NCBI RefSeq assembly: GCF_901482695.1
Contig: NZ_LR590484.1
Span: forward strand, 434,001-498,000
Source: Sphingobacterium thalpophilum
GTDB taxonomy: Bacteria; Bacteroidota; Bacteroidia; Sphingobacteriales; Sphingobacteriaceae
Direction: 5' to 3'
Length of the DNA: 64,000 nt
The number at the start of each line of letters is the position of its first letter. The stretch's first letter is position 1. A program made the translations under genes and the position numbers. This document shows, one piece after another, positions 9,184-18,098 of this stretch. Under the pieces are notes generated by a model. The model had not been told where the DNA came from, did not search any database, and saw only the letters and a list, made by a program, of their open reading frames with translations.

Positions 9184-9975
9184 TTATCCTTCGGCAATGA
9201 TTGAACGGTCAAGATGCACATAACCTCCATCTACGTGAATCAGCTGCCCTGTAGTATGGCTCGATCTGTCCGATAAGAGAAAAACAGTCGTATTGGCGAT
9301 TTCCTCTGCCGTCGTCATCCGGTTTTCCAAGGGGATACGGTCCGTAATCTTTTTCAGCGTCTCCTCCGGATTTGGCAGGGTCTGAATCCAGCTATCGTAT
9401 TGAGGTGTTGCACATTCGGCGACAATGATGGCATTTACACGAATGGAATATGGCAACAATTCTACTGCCCACTCCCGTGTCAGCGCATTCCTACCCCCGT
9501 TGGAGGCAGCATAGGCTGAGGTATTCCCTTGCCCGGTTTCACCCGTTTTGGAAGAAATGTTTACGATACTTCCTTTGGACGACTTTAAGGCATCCAGAGC
9601 ATGGTGTGCCATTAGATAGTAATGAATAAGATTCTTATGTAAAGAAGCAACAAATTTCTCATAGTTCCCTGAAGCTAGTCCCACGCCGTCATTGTGTCCC
9701 GCATTGTTTACCAAGCCATCGATGCGTCCATAGACAGAGAGCGTCTCCCGGACAGCCCGCTCACAGTCCTCAGGACGAGACAGTTCCGCTTCAATACATA
9801 GTGCATGCACGCCATACTGTCCCACTTCTTCCCTGACTTTTTCGTTATCTGCCTGTTTACGTCCGACGATTACGGGTATCGCCTGTTCCCTGGCGAGTGC
9901 ATGCACCACCGCACGCCCGATACCCTTTGCTCCGCCAGTAACGATGACAACTTTATCTTTTAAATGAAGATCCAT
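9184..9975 (-). CDS. Short-chain dehydrogenase, probable L-fucose dehydrogenase
   Basis: 263 residues from the ATG at 9975; the longer frame to 10029 would overlap the upstream gene. MDLHLKDKVVIVTGGAKGIG gives the NAD(P) motif TGGAKGIG at 13-20, and NNAGHNDGVGL, NLIHYYLMAHH and VDGGYVHLDR closely resemble characterised bacterial L-fucose dehydrogenases as I remember them. It would oxidise L-fucose to L-fucono-lactone, the first step of the pathway. Oddity: the catalytic YxxxK reads Y155-AAS-N159, with Asn (AAC, plus strand 9499-9501) in place of Lys. It is the last gene of the operon, 10 bp after the lactonase. Confidence 0.85.
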   Translation of the reverse strand: MDLHLKDKVVIVTGGAKGIGRAVVHALAREQAIPVIVGRKQADNEKVREEVGQYGVHALCIEAELSRPEDCERAVRETLSVYGRIDGLVNNAGHNDGVGLASGNYEKFVASLHKNLIHYYLMAHHALDALKSSKGSIVNISSKTGETGQGNTSAYAASNGGRNALTREWAVELLPYSIRVNAIIVAECATPQYDSWIQTLPNPEETLKKITDRIPLENRMTTAEEIANTTVFLLSDRSSHTTGQLIHVDGGYVHLDRSIIAEG

Positions 9976-9985
9976 AGTATTTTTC

Positions 9986-10813
9986 TTAAAGATTATAGAT
10001 ACGTATCGCGTTTTCGGCCCAAAATGCATTTTTCTCCGCCGTCGTGAACTGCCCCAGTTTATCTTCGACGATGGCTATACTTTCCTCATATGAGGCTGCC
10101 AGCAAACATACAGGCCAGTCCGAACCGTACATGATCCGTTGCTTACCAAAACGATCGACAATATGATCCACATATTGCTTGAAATCATCAAGCTTCCATG
10201 CTGTCCAATCCGCCTCCGTCGCTAAACCGGACACCTTGCATACCACATTTGGAAAGGCAGCAAGCCGGTCAATAAAAGCCGCCCACTCGTCAAACTCCCG
10301 GGATTTGATCGGAGGCTTCGCAATGTGGTCCAACACAAATTGTAACCGGGGATTTTGTTCAACACATTGCAATGTAGCAGCATAATGACGGGGCCGGATC
10401 AACAGATCATAGGTATACCCGAATTCAGCCAAGGCCTTGAGGCCATTCAATACGGCCGGACGGATCAAAAAATCAGGATCCAATTCTCCTTCCACCACAT
10501 GGCGGAATCCCTTTATAATCGACTCAGAACGGTAGTCAGCTAATTGCTGATCGATGTCTTGTGCCTGGAGATCAACCCAGCCGACCACACCTTTGATAAA
10601 AGCATATTCTTTGGATAGTCCGACAAGATAGGCGGTCTCCATAGCAGATTGGCTTGCCTGAACAGCCACGCTGCCAGCAAAACCATTGCGTTCGAGCAAA
10701 AATTGAATGTCAAGCGGTGTAAAATCGCGTTGAATTTTGTGCATTTCGCCGGTGATCCAGCTGTCCCGAACAGGATCAAACTTCCAGAAATGCTGATGGG
10801 TGTCTATACGCAT
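9986..10813 (-). CDS. Amidohydrolase-family L-fuconolactonase
   Basis: 275 residues. MRIDTHQHFWKFDP at the N-terminus has the metal-binding HQHFW of the amidohydrolase_2 / lactonase group; later landmarks are FRHVVEGE, FVLDHIAKP and IMYGSDWPVC, the last with the conserved Asp. The family hydrolyses sugar lactones such as L-fucono-1,5-lactone and L-rhamnono-1,4-lactone. It lies between the FAH hydrolase and the fucose dehydrogenase, which makes it the second step of the pathway. No signal peptide is visible, so it is cytoplasmic. Confidence 0.9.
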   Translation of the reverse strand: MRIDTHQHFWKFDPVRDSWITGEMHKIQRDFTPLDIQFLLERNGFAGSVAVQASQSAMETAYLVGLSKEYAFIKGVVGWVDLQAQDIDQQLADYRSESIIKGFRHVVEGELDPDFLIRPAVLNGLKALAEFGYTYDLLIRPRHYAATLQCVEQNPRLQFVLDHIAKPPIKSREFDEWAAFIDRLAAFPNVVCKVSGLATEADWTAWKLDDFKQYVDHIVDRFGKQRIMYGSDWPVCLLAASYEESIAIVEDKLGQFTTAEKNAFWAENAIRIYNL

Positions 10814-10833
10814 AATCGTAATTTCGTACCAAG

Positions 10834-11691
10834 TTAACTGTTCGAATAAGCGACCACAGTCTGACGGGATTCGCCGAGACCGTCTGCTCCTAGTTCAATG
10901 ACATCGCCGGGTTTTAAATAAATTGGCGGATTAAATCCAAGCCCCACACCGGCAGGAGTACCCGTAGAAATGACATCGCCCGGCAGTAAGGTCATAAACT
11001 GAGACACGTAGGAAACAACATGGGCAATGGAAAAGATCAAATCCTTGGTGTTACCGTCCTGGTAAGTTTTACCGTTGACTTTTAACCAAATACGTACATT
11101 GTTGATATCTTTGATCTCCTCCTTGGTCGCCATAAAGGGGCCCATCGGCGCAAAGGTATCGCAGCCTTTGCCTTTGTCCCAGGTGCCGCCGCGTTCCAAT
11201 TGGTATTCGCGTTCTGATACGTCATTATGAAGCACGTAGCCAGCCACATAATCCAGCGCTTCATTTTCTTCAACATAAGACGCTTTTTTACCAATTACAA
11301 TACAAAACTCCACTTCCCAGTCTGTCTTCACAGATGCTTTCGGAATCATCACATTATCGTACGGTCCCACAAGTGACGTGGTGGATTTCATAAAAATAAT
11401 AGGCTCAGCAGGGATAGGAGCATTAGTCTCCTTTGCATGATCCATGTAATTCAGTCCAATACAGACAATTTTTGATGGGCGGGCAAAGGGTGCTCCGATG
11501 CGTTCGCCGGCTGGGATCTCGATTAATTTGCCTTCATTTGCTTTTACAAACTCCTCCAGGCGGGCAAGACCATCTTCCGCAAAAAACTGTTCGTTATAAT
11601 CTCCTCCGAACGCACTTACATCGTAATTTACGCCGTCAATCTGAACGCCGATTTTCTCCTTGCCTAAAGCACCAAAACGTATTAACTTCAT
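10834..11691 (-). CDS. Fumarylacetoacetate hydrolase-family enzyme, probable 2,4-diketo-3-deoxy-L-fuconate hydrolase
   Basis: 285 residues with the FAH C-terminal domain from about residue 70: IVCIGLNYMDHAKE, KTDWEVEFCIVIGK (acidic metal ligands), YVLHNDVSEREYQ and GDVISTGTPAGVG. In the non-phosphorylating fucose route this family cleaves 2,4-diketo-3-deoxy-L-fuconate to pyruvate and L-lactate. It sits 20 bp upstream of the lactonase in the same operon. An ureidoglycolate-lyase annotation is a common database alternative but does not fit the context. Confidence 0.9.
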   Translation of the reverse strand: MKLIRFGALGKEKIGVQIDGVNYDVSAFGGDYNEQFFAEDGLARLEEFVKANEGKLIEIPAGERIGAPFARPSKIVCIGLNYMDHAKETNAPIPAEPIIFMKSTTSLVGPYDNVMIPKASVKTDWEVEFCIVIGKKASYVEENEALDYVAGYVLHNDVSEREYQLERGGTWDKGKGCDTFAPMGPFMATKEEIKDINNVRIWLKVNGKTYQDGNTKDLIFSIAHVVSYVSQFMTLLPGDVISTGTPAGVGLGFNPPIYLKPGDVIELGADGLGESRQTVVAYSNS

Positions 11692-11718
11692 ATTTTATAG
11701 TATTGAGTATTTCAACCT

Positions 11719-12483
11719 CTAATTATTCAACTTGATAAAACCCCCATCGATCGGATAGTCATTTCCGGTAATAAAGCCAGCATCATCACTGCAAAGGAAA
11801 AGTGCTAATTTGGCAATTTCCTCTGGCTGCGCCATACGCCCGATAGGCTGGCTGGCGGACAGCTTCTCAAACATCTCGGCCTCTTTCCCGGGATAATTTT
11901 TAGCAATAAAACCATCGACAAAAGGCGTGTGAACTCGCGCAGGCGAAATACTGTTGCAACGAATACCATATGCCATGTAATCCCGTGCCACAGACATGGA
12001 CATGGCATAGATCGCACCCTTGCTCATCGAATAAGCGAAACGGTCGGTAATACCCACCCATGCTGCTATCGATGCCAGATTAAGGATCGCCCCTGAACCT
12101 TGCGCTTTCATAATTGGCACAATCGCGTATAGGGCATTGTAGGCCCCCTTTACATTGACGTTAAAAATCCGTTCAAAATCTTCTGATTTACAATTTTCTA
12201 AATTGCCGACATGGGCAATACCTGCGTTATTTACTAAAATATCAATTTTTCCGATATTTTGCGCTATTGTCACTACTTCTTGCTGATCTGTTACATTACA
12301 ACGGCTGAATACCGCTTGTCCACCCGCCGACTCAATTTCTTCGACGACAGCCTCCCCCCCTTCCTCATTGAGGTCCAAGATATAAACTTTCGCACCCTCG
12401 GCAGCAAATTCCAAACTGATTGCACGTCCAATCCCGCTGCCCCCTCCTGTTACAACAGCTACTTTTTGTTCTAATTTTCCCAT
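11719..12483 (-). CDS. Short-chain dehydrogenase, probable 2-keto-3-deoxy-L-fuconate dehydrogenase
   Basis: 254 residues, typical SDR length. TGGGSGIG at 13-20 binds the nucleotide, NNAG follows near 86, and the catalytic pair is Y151-SMS-K155 with a preceding serine (LNLASIAA). The C-terminus (ITGNDYPIDGGFIKLNN) is standard. Assigned to the ketodeoxyfuconate step because the other SDR in the operon (9184) better matches L-fucose dehydrogenases; the two roles could be swapped. The gap to the fucosidase stop is 2 bp. Confidence 0.85.
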   Translation of the reverse strand: MGKLEQKVAVVTGGGSGIGRAISLEFAAEGAKVYILDLNEEGGEAVVEEIESAGGQAVFSRCNVTDQQEVVTIAQNIGKIDILVNNAGIAHVGNLENCKSEDFERIFNVNVKGAYNALYAIVPIMKAQGSGAILNLASIAAWVGITDRFAYSMSKGAIYAMSMSVARDYMAYGIRCNSISPARVHTPFVDGFIAKNYPGKEAEMFEKLSASQPIGRMAQPEEIAKLALFLCSDDAGFITGNDYPIDGGFIKLNN

Positions 12484-12485
12484 TG

Positions 12486-13799
12486 TTATTTAATTGTTAA
12501 TGTCAGCACCAGATCTGTTTCCTCAGTCGATGCCGGCAGATCCAGTTGCAAACCATTCTGCTTATTGCTAAACTTAACTTCTTTGTTTCCGATAAATGTT
12601 GTCACTTTCTTTACCTGATATGGAAGATTTGGAATGTGCAAATCCTTTTTCTCCGGTTTGAGCACATGCAAGTATACTTGGTTGCCCTTTCTCGTCAGGA
12701 CATAGTCATCCGTCGGTGCTATTCCGCCAGCCTCGGTACCGTAAATGGTTTCACCATATACTGACAACCATTTGCCAAGCTCTTTTAACCGATCTTGCTG
12801 ATAATCCTGTATTTCACCGTTTGGCATCGGCCCTACGTTAAGCAGGAGGTTGGAACCATGGCCCGCAGCTTTGAGGAGATAGGTCAGCACCTCCTTAAAG
12901 GATTTTCGGGTCCGGTCCTTCAGCTCAAATCCCCAGGAGCCGGCTATTGTACCACACACCTCTTTCGGCAATGTACCGACATCATGCGCTTTCGTCCCAA
13001 AACCGGTCGTATTCTCCCCGGGCAGGTCACGTTCAAACATCTGAAAATCTTCACCTTCAAACGGTGCCAGATGATGATTATTGCCTACCAGGCACTGTGG
13101 CTGCAGCTTGTGAATCAAGGCATAGATCTCCTCGAAATGCCAGTCTGCTTTTGGCTTGTCCCAGTGCCCGTCAAACCAGATGCCGTCGATCCTACCATAA
13201 TTGGTAAGCAGTTCGGTCAGCTGATCTTTCATAAACTGTACATAGTGATTCCAGTCACCCTTGGTCGAATCCCGACCAGCGATACCGCCGCCGGTTTTTC
13301 CGGCCGGCAAGTAATCATTTCGCTTCCAGTCCAGCAAGGAATAATAAAACATGACTTTTATCCCTTCGGCACGGCATGCTTCCACCAGCTCCTTCACGAT
13401 ATCACGCTTGAATGGTGATTTTTGGACAACATTATAGTCAGATACCTGGCTATTCCACATCGAAAAACCATCGTGATGCCGGGTTGTGAACGTAATATAC
13501 TTTGCACCCGCCTGTTTGAATAATTTTGCCCATTCTTTTGCATTAAAAGCAAGTGGATTAAAGAATCTGGGCAACAGTCCATATTCGTCCAAGCTGATGT
13601 TTTGATTGTTCATCACCCATTCACCATCTCCCAGGACACTATATACTCCCCAATGGATGAAAACGCCAAACCGGGATTGTTCAAACCATTCCCTATTTTT
13701 TAAATTTTCAGGGCTTGGCTGGTAAGCTTGCTGGCCATAACTGTGGGAGATACCCCCCATGAACAGCGCCAGACCGCAGATGACATGTTTCAGTTTCAT
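12486..13799 (-). CDS. Alpha-L-fucosidase, GH29, secreted
   Basis: 437 residues with a signal peptide ending near SHSYGQQ. GH29 landmarks: SRFGVFIHWGVYSVLG, FTTRHHDGFSMWNS, FYYSLLDW and GRIDGIWFDGHWD, where D210 in WFDG is the expected nucleophile. LLLNVGPMPNGEI is also typical. It releases L-fucose from glycans in the periplasm or at the cell surface, feeding the transporter and dehydrogenase encoded in the same operon. Length is that of a single-domain GH29 without a carbohydrate-binding module. Confidence 0.95.
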   Translation of the reverse strand: MKLKHVICGLALFMGGISHSYGQQAYQPSPENLKNREWFEQSRFGVFIHWGVYSVLGDGEWVMNNQNISLDEYGLLPRFFNPLAFNAKEWAKLFKQAGAKYITFTTRHHDGFSMWNSQVSDYNVVQKSPFKRDIVKELVEACRAEGIKVMFYYSLLDWKRNDYLPAGKTGGGIAGRDSTKGDWNHYVQFMKDQLTELLTNYGRIDGIWFDGHWDKPKADWHFEEIYALIHKLQPQCLVGNNHHLAPFEGEDFQMFERDLPGENTTGFGTKAHDVGTLPKEVCGTIAGSWGFELKDRTRKSFKEVLTYLLKAAGHGSNLLLNVGPMPNGEIQDYQQDRLKELGKWLSVYGETIYGTEAGGIAPTDDYVLTRKGNQVYLHVLKPEKKDLHIPNLPYQVKKVTTFIGNKEVKFSNKQNGLQLDLPASTEETDLVLTLTIK

Positions 13800-13820
13800 A
13801 TAGATATTATTATTGGTTCA

Positions 13821-15479
13821 TCATAGTGACACGCCTCTTCGCCATGGTATAAAATCATCCTGCCCCAACAGTACTGCTTTTGGTTTTATTTCACCTGAGG
13901 CGACTGCAATCACATAATCGAGGATTCGATATGCCGCCTGCTCGATACTTTCCGTACCTTCGATAATAGTCCCGCAGTTGAGATCTATGATATCGGGCAT
14001 TTTTTCAAAAGTTTTTGTATTGGTGGATATTTTGACCACCGGCGTGATCGGGTTGCCCGTGGGCGTTCCCAAGCCTGTTGTGAATAGCACAATATTAGCT
14101 CCTGCTGCCACCTCCGCGGTCGTGCTCTCCACATCATTGCCCGGCGTGCACAGCAAGTTCAATCCCGGCCCATTGGCCAGTTCCGGATAATCGACCACTG
14201 CAGCTACAGGTGAAGTTCCACCCTTTTTAGCCGCTCCAGCAGATTTTATGGCATCCGTAATCAGACCATCACGTATATTGCCCGGTGAGGGGTTCATATA
14301 AAATCCCGAACCGTCAGCTTCGGCCTTGGCGTTATAGGTACGCATCAACGTCATAAATTTTTCGGCAGTAGCCTCATCAATACACCGGTCGCTCAATTCC
14401 TGCTCCACCCCACATAACTCAGGAAACTCGGCCAGGATCACCGAACCGCCCAGAGCAACCAAGATATCGGAAACATATCCGAGTGCCGGATTAGCTGAAA
14501 TACCGGAGAATCCGTCTGACCCACCGCACTCCAGCCCAACACAGAGCTTGTCCAGGCTTGCAGGCCTGCGCTCATGCTGATCCGCCTGCATCATACCCGC
14601 AAATGTCGCCTTAATGGCTTTTTGCATCAGCTCCTTTTCAGTACCTTCTTTTTGCTGCTCAAAAATATAGACTGGTCGGTCAAAGTCCGGATCTCTTTTT
14701 GCAATCTCTGCTTTCAGAATAGCGGCCTGTGCATGCTGACAGCCCAGACTCAGCACCGTCGCCCCTGCAACATTGGGATGAGTAATGTATCCTGCCAAAA
14801 GGCCACATAAGGCATCTGAATCCATGCGTGTACCTCCGCATCCCATTTCATGATTGAGGAATTTGATTCCGTCGACATTCTTAAATAGGCGTTCGTGCCG
14901 TACTGATGCTGGATCCGCCTGTAGATTCCTTGCAAGAATCTGGTTCACATCCGCGCCCGATTTGTATAACGTGATCAGATCTTCTACCTCCGAGACATAG
15001 TTATTTGCATTCACTTTATAGCCCAGTTTTTCTTCGAATGCAGCTTTTAACGTCAGTACATTACGGTTTTCGCAGAATACCAGTGGTATGACCAGCCAGT
15101 AGTTGGCCGTTCCGACCGTTCCGTTAGAGCGGTGGAACCCCTTAAAGGTCTTATCTTTAAATGCAGAGACATCCGGCTTCGTCCAGCCGGTCTTGCGTTC
15201 CCCCATGCGGAAATCTTCGGACGCATGCCGCAAGTTTTCTGTCGTGATCAGTTCACCCGCCAGCAAATCATGGTTTAGCTTTCCCACTAAAACACCATAC
15301 ATAAACACGCTGGCATCCTGCTTCATCGGCTGGATGGTAAATTTATGTTTGGCAGCAACAGCCTGTTTGAGTGTAAATTCTTTGTCTCCAAAAACAATCG
15401 TCGTCCCCTCGGCCAGATCCTGCAATGCAACAAGAACATTGTCCATGGGGTGGATCTGTAAATAGCGTTGTATGGCCAT
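13821..15479 (-). CDS. UxaA/GarD-family dehydratase, probable L-fuconate dehydratase
   Basis: 552 residues: an N-terminal SAF domain (about 1-95) and the large altronate/galactarate dehydratase domain after it (FHRSNGTVGTANYWLVIP, LNHEMGCGGTRMDSD, LGLECGGSDGFSG with swapped context, FTTGLGTPTGNPITPV). The family dehydrates aldonates, usually with iron. In this operon the only missing pathway step is L-fuconate to 2-keto-3-deoxy-L-fuconate, which Xanthomonas does with an enolase-superfamily protein; here a UxaA-type enzyme seems to take the job. D-altronate dehydratase is the generic alternative. Confidence 0.87.
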   Translation of the reverse strand: MAIQRYLQIHPMDNVLVALQDLAEGTTIVFGDKEFTLKQAVAAKHKFTIQPMKQDASVFMYGVLVGKLNHDLLAGELITTENLRHASEDFRMGERKTGWTKPDVSAFKDKTFKGFHRSNGTVGTANYWLVIPLVFCENRNVLTLKAAFEEKLGYKVNANNYVSEVEDLITLYKSGADVNQILARNLQADPASVRHERLFKNVDGIKFLNHEMGCGGTRMDSDALCGLLAGYITHPNVAGATVLSLGCQHAQAAILKAEIAKRDPDFDRPVYIFEQQKEGTEKELMQKAIKATFAGMMQADQHERRPASLDKLCVGLECGGSDGFSGISANPALGYVSDILVALGGSVILAEFPELCGVEQELSDRCIDEATAEKFMTLMRTYNAKAEADGSGFYMNPSPGNIRDGLITDAIKSAGAAKKGGTSPVAAVVDYPELANGPGLNLLCTPGNDVESTTAEVAAGANIVLFTTGLGTPTGNPITPVVKISTNTKTFEKMPDIIDLNCGTIIEGTESIEQAAYRILDYVIAVASGEIKPKAVLLGQDDFIPWRRGVSL

Positions 15480-15482
15480 AAC

Positions 15483-15815
15483 TTATACTAATTCAAATAT
15501 TTTATCCATTATTACCCACTTCTCCCCCGCTTTGGCCCCAGGTATTGCAGCCTGATATTTCCACATCAGCTGCTCCCACTCCTGTACTTTTTCGTTGGCG
15601 GCATCCATAGTGGCTTTCCGCTCAAAAGAAAAGTCCTCGCTTACTTCCATACACATGAATAACCTATTCCCGAACCGGTAGATCTCCATTTGCGTCACGC
15701 CCGCGTCGAGGATCGAACGCTTGATCTCTGGCCATACTGCACGGTGATAGTCTTCATATTCCTTGATCAGCTGTGGATCATCAATTAGATCCAATGCCAT
15801 GACATATTTTTTCAT
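15483..15815 (-). CDS. L-rhamnose mutarotase-family protein (sugar mutarotase)
   Basis: 110 residues, the normal size of the RhaM/DUF718 family. MKKYVMALDLIDDPQLIKEY, HRAVWPEIKRSILDAGV and RFGNRLFMCMEVSEDF are family blocks, and the conserved His lies in YHRAVWPE. It speeds anomer exchange of the imported sugar; in a fucose operon that sugar is probably L-fucose. It lies between the transporter and the dehydratase, 3 and 9 bp from its neighbours. Confidence 0.92.
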   Translation of the reverse strand: MKKYVMALDLIDDPQLIKEYEDYHRAVWPEIKRSILDAGVTQMEIYRFGNRLFMCMEVSEDFSFERKATMDAANEKVQEWEQLMWKYQAAIPGAKAGEKWVIMDKIFELV

Positions 15816-15824
15816 TCCTGTTTA

Positions 15825-17090
15825 TTAATGTGATTTAAGATTTTCTGTTTCGTCAATACGGACATCTTTGTTCTGATAAGCAAAGATCAATACAACAATA
15901 AAGCAGACCAGGGGCACAACATATCCGTATTGAAAGTGACCTGTTTTATCCGAGATTAAACCGAGGAGCGGTGGCAACAATGCGCCACCGACGATTGACA
16001 TGACAATCAGGCTAGAAGCAGATTTGGTGTCTGCCCCTATCCCCTGTACACCAAAGGCAAAAATCGTCGGAAACATGATGGACATAAAAAATGCAATACC
16101 TATCAACGCGTAAAGCGTCGCCTCACCTGTTCCAAAGATTACAACCAGGGATAGTGCGATGGTGATAAACGAATACATGATAAGCAATCTGGACGCCGTG
16201 ACAAAACGCATAAAGAAGGTTCCGATAAAGCGGCCCAGCATAAACGCCAATCCGGCAAAACCCGCGTAATCAGCACCGTCTTTTCCCGATATTCCCGCCA
16301 CTTCGGTCGCATACAGTACCAAGAAGCTCAATATACAAACCTGCGCACCGACGTAAAAGAATTGGGCAACTACGGCCCAGCGTACGTTTTTATGCCTGAG
16401 TGCATGAAAAAAGCCCGCCTTCCCTTCCTCCTCATCGTCTTTGATATCCGGAAGCTTCGTAAAGAAAAACAGTGCTGCGATCAACAAAATCAATATCCCC
16501 AGAATCAGATAAGGCATCTTCACCGAAGCTGTCTCGGACTGAATATAGGCCAGTTTGGCCTGTTCTGTCATCTGGGCAAGTTCCTCCTGCGATTTGGGGG
16601 CATGCGACAAGATGAATTTACCACCAAATATAGGGGCTAAAAAGGCAGCCAGCCCATTGAACGACTGAGCAAAATTAAGCCGTTGCGCAGATGAGGCCGG
16701 ATCGCCTAGAATGGCCACGTACGGGTTAGCCGCTGTTTCCAATATCGTCAGACCACAGGCTACTACAAATAAAGCGCCCAAAAAGAAAGTATAACTGATG
16801 GTGTTGGCAGCCGGTACAAAAAGAAAACATCCGATGGCAAAAAATAGCAAGCCAATCAAAATACCGGCCTTATAACCGTAGCGCTTCATGATAATCCCTG
16901 CTGGTATAGCCATCACAAAATAGGCAATGAACACCGCCGAATCGACCAACGAAGCCTGAAAATGGGTTAAACTGAAGGCATTCCGCAAATGTGGTATCAA
17001 TATGGGATCCAGGTTATGGATAAATCCCCAGAAGAAGAAAAGGGAGGTTACCAAAATCAGGGCAAATGTGTAACTCTTTCTGTTAGTCAT
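15825..17090 (-). CDS. fucP: L-fucose:H+ symporter, FucP type (operon 2)
   Basis: 421 residues with about twelve membrane segments. FFFWGFIHNLDPILIPHLR at the N-terminus, ACGLTILETAANPYVAIL and FMSIMFPTIFAFGVQGIG are FucP-family signatures. It is the first gene of the fucose degradation operon and starts 144 bp from the divergent araC-type gene; the space between holds a 21-bp-spaced direct repeat. It is shorter than the operon 1 transporter and lacks its long central loops. Confidence 0.93.
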   Translation of the reverse strand: MTNRKSYTFALILVTSLFFFWGFIHNLDPILIPHLRNAFSLTHFQASLVDSAVFIAYFVMAIPAGIIMKRYGYKAGILIGLLFFAIGCFLFVPAANTISYTFFLGALFVVACGLTILETAANPYVAILGDPASSAQRLNFAQSFNGLAAFLAPIFGGKFILSHAPKSQEELAQMTEQAKLAYIQSETASVKMPYLILGILILLIAALFFFTKLPDIKDDEEEGKAGFFHALRHKNVRWAVVAQFFYVGAQVCILSFLVLYATEVAGISGKDGADYAGFAGLAFMLGRFIGTFFMRFVTASRLLIMYSFITIALSLVVIFGTGEATLYALIGIAFFMSIMFPTIFAFGVQGIGADTKSASSLIVMSIVGGALLPPLLGLISDKTGHFQYGYVVPLVCFIVVLIFAYQNKDVRIDETENLKSH

Positions 17091-17155
17091 AGTTTCAAAC
17101 GCTTATAAGTAGTTATTTAAATGTAAAATAAACTTAAAAATACTAGACTATATTC

Positions 17156-17190
17156 AGGTATATTATCATTTTATTAAGCTATATTACCAT
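17156..17190. promoter_or_regulatory. Candidate AraC operator between fucP and araC
   Basis: Two 14-bp direct copies, AGGTATATTATCAT at 17156-17169 and AGCTATATTACCAT at 17177-17190, match at 12 of 14 positions and are spaced exactly 21 bp, two helical turns, as AraC-family half-sites often are. They lie in the divergent 144-bp gap, 66 bp from the fucP start and 45 bp from the araC start. Confidence 0.55.
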
Positions 17191-17234
17191 CCCTACCTAG
17201 AAATACGTAACTTTATTGCATATATTTCATAGTT

Positions 17235-18098
17235 ATGAAAGCGCAATTGCTCCATCTAAATAAACACCTCGCCCATTCCTTCAATGCCAGACAGGATAGT
17301 ACGCCACAATATCACAACCTTTGGCACTATCATGAAGAGCTTGAACTCATCTATTTTGCCAAAGGATCCGGCACCCAGTTTATTGGAGACAGTGTACGGC
17401 GTTTTGAGTCCGGTGATATTACGCTGGTCGGCTCCAATCTTCCACATTATTGGTTATTTGACGAGATCTATTTAAAAAAGGATCAGCCTCAGCCGGCGGA
17501 TATTCGCGTCATACATTTTAAAGAGAATTTTTGGGGACATGACTTCATTAATTTACCCGAAAATCAGCAGATCAAAGAATTGATGCGCACGGCCAGACGT
17601 GGCATTGCACTTTCTGCGAAAAGCAAGTCGAAAACAATCCAGTATATCAACGATATACTACGTAGTGCAGGCACGGCACGGATCGTATGTTTATTGGAGA
17701 TCCTGGTGTGCGTCGCCGCCGAGGAGCAACATGACCTGCTCACCAGCGAGACGTTTACGGTGCAGCTACAGAATCAGGATGCCGACCGCATGCGGATCGC
17801 CATGCAATATATTGGTGAGAACTATCGCGATCAGATCCGTTTGCAGGAACTGGCCTCTCTGACTGGCATGACGCCAAATTCATTCTGCCGCTATTTCAAA
17901 TCACAGGTAGGCAAAACGCTTTTTCAGTTCTTGATCGAGATGCGTGTCAAGACCGCCTGCAACCTTTTGCGGGAAAACAAACATACGATCAAACAGATCT
18001 GCTTCGATTCTGGATTCCAGAACTTCTCGAGTTTCCATAAATATTTCAAAAATATCACCGGCACAACGCCACTCAACTTTCAAAAGCTAAAAGCTTAG
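17235..18098 (+). CDS. AraC-family regulator of the fucose operon (inferred)
   Basis: 287 residues: an N-terminal cupin-like sensing domain (NLWHYHEELELIYFAKGSG, then GDITLVGSNLPHYW) and a C-terminal AraC double helix-turn-helix from about residue 190 (LQELASLTGMTPNSFCRYFK, IKQICFDSGFQNFSSFHKYF). It is divergent from the fucose operon and shares its control region. The HYHEELE motif is typical of regulators sensing sugars. Its 3' end overlaps the convergent quinone oxidoreductase gene by 12 bp. Confidence 0.9.
   Translation: MKAQLLHLNKHLAHSFNARQDSTPQYHNLWHYHEELELIYFAKGSGTQFIGDSVRRFESGDITLVGSNLPHYWLFDEIYLKKDQPQPADIRVIHFKENFWGHDFINLPENQQIKELMRTARRGIALSAKSKSKTIQYINDILRSAGTARIVCLLEILVCVAAEEQHDLLTSETFTVQLQNQDADRMRIAMQYIGENYRDQIRLQELASLTGMTPNSFCRYFKSQVGKTLFQFLIEMRVKTACNLLRENKHTIKQICFDSGFQNFSSFHKYFKNITGTTPLNFQKLKA

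Noticed and set aside
12795-13418. A 207-codon plus-strand frame
   Set aside because: It is fully antisense to the GH29 fucosidase, which has clear family motifs; the frame shows no recognisable domain.
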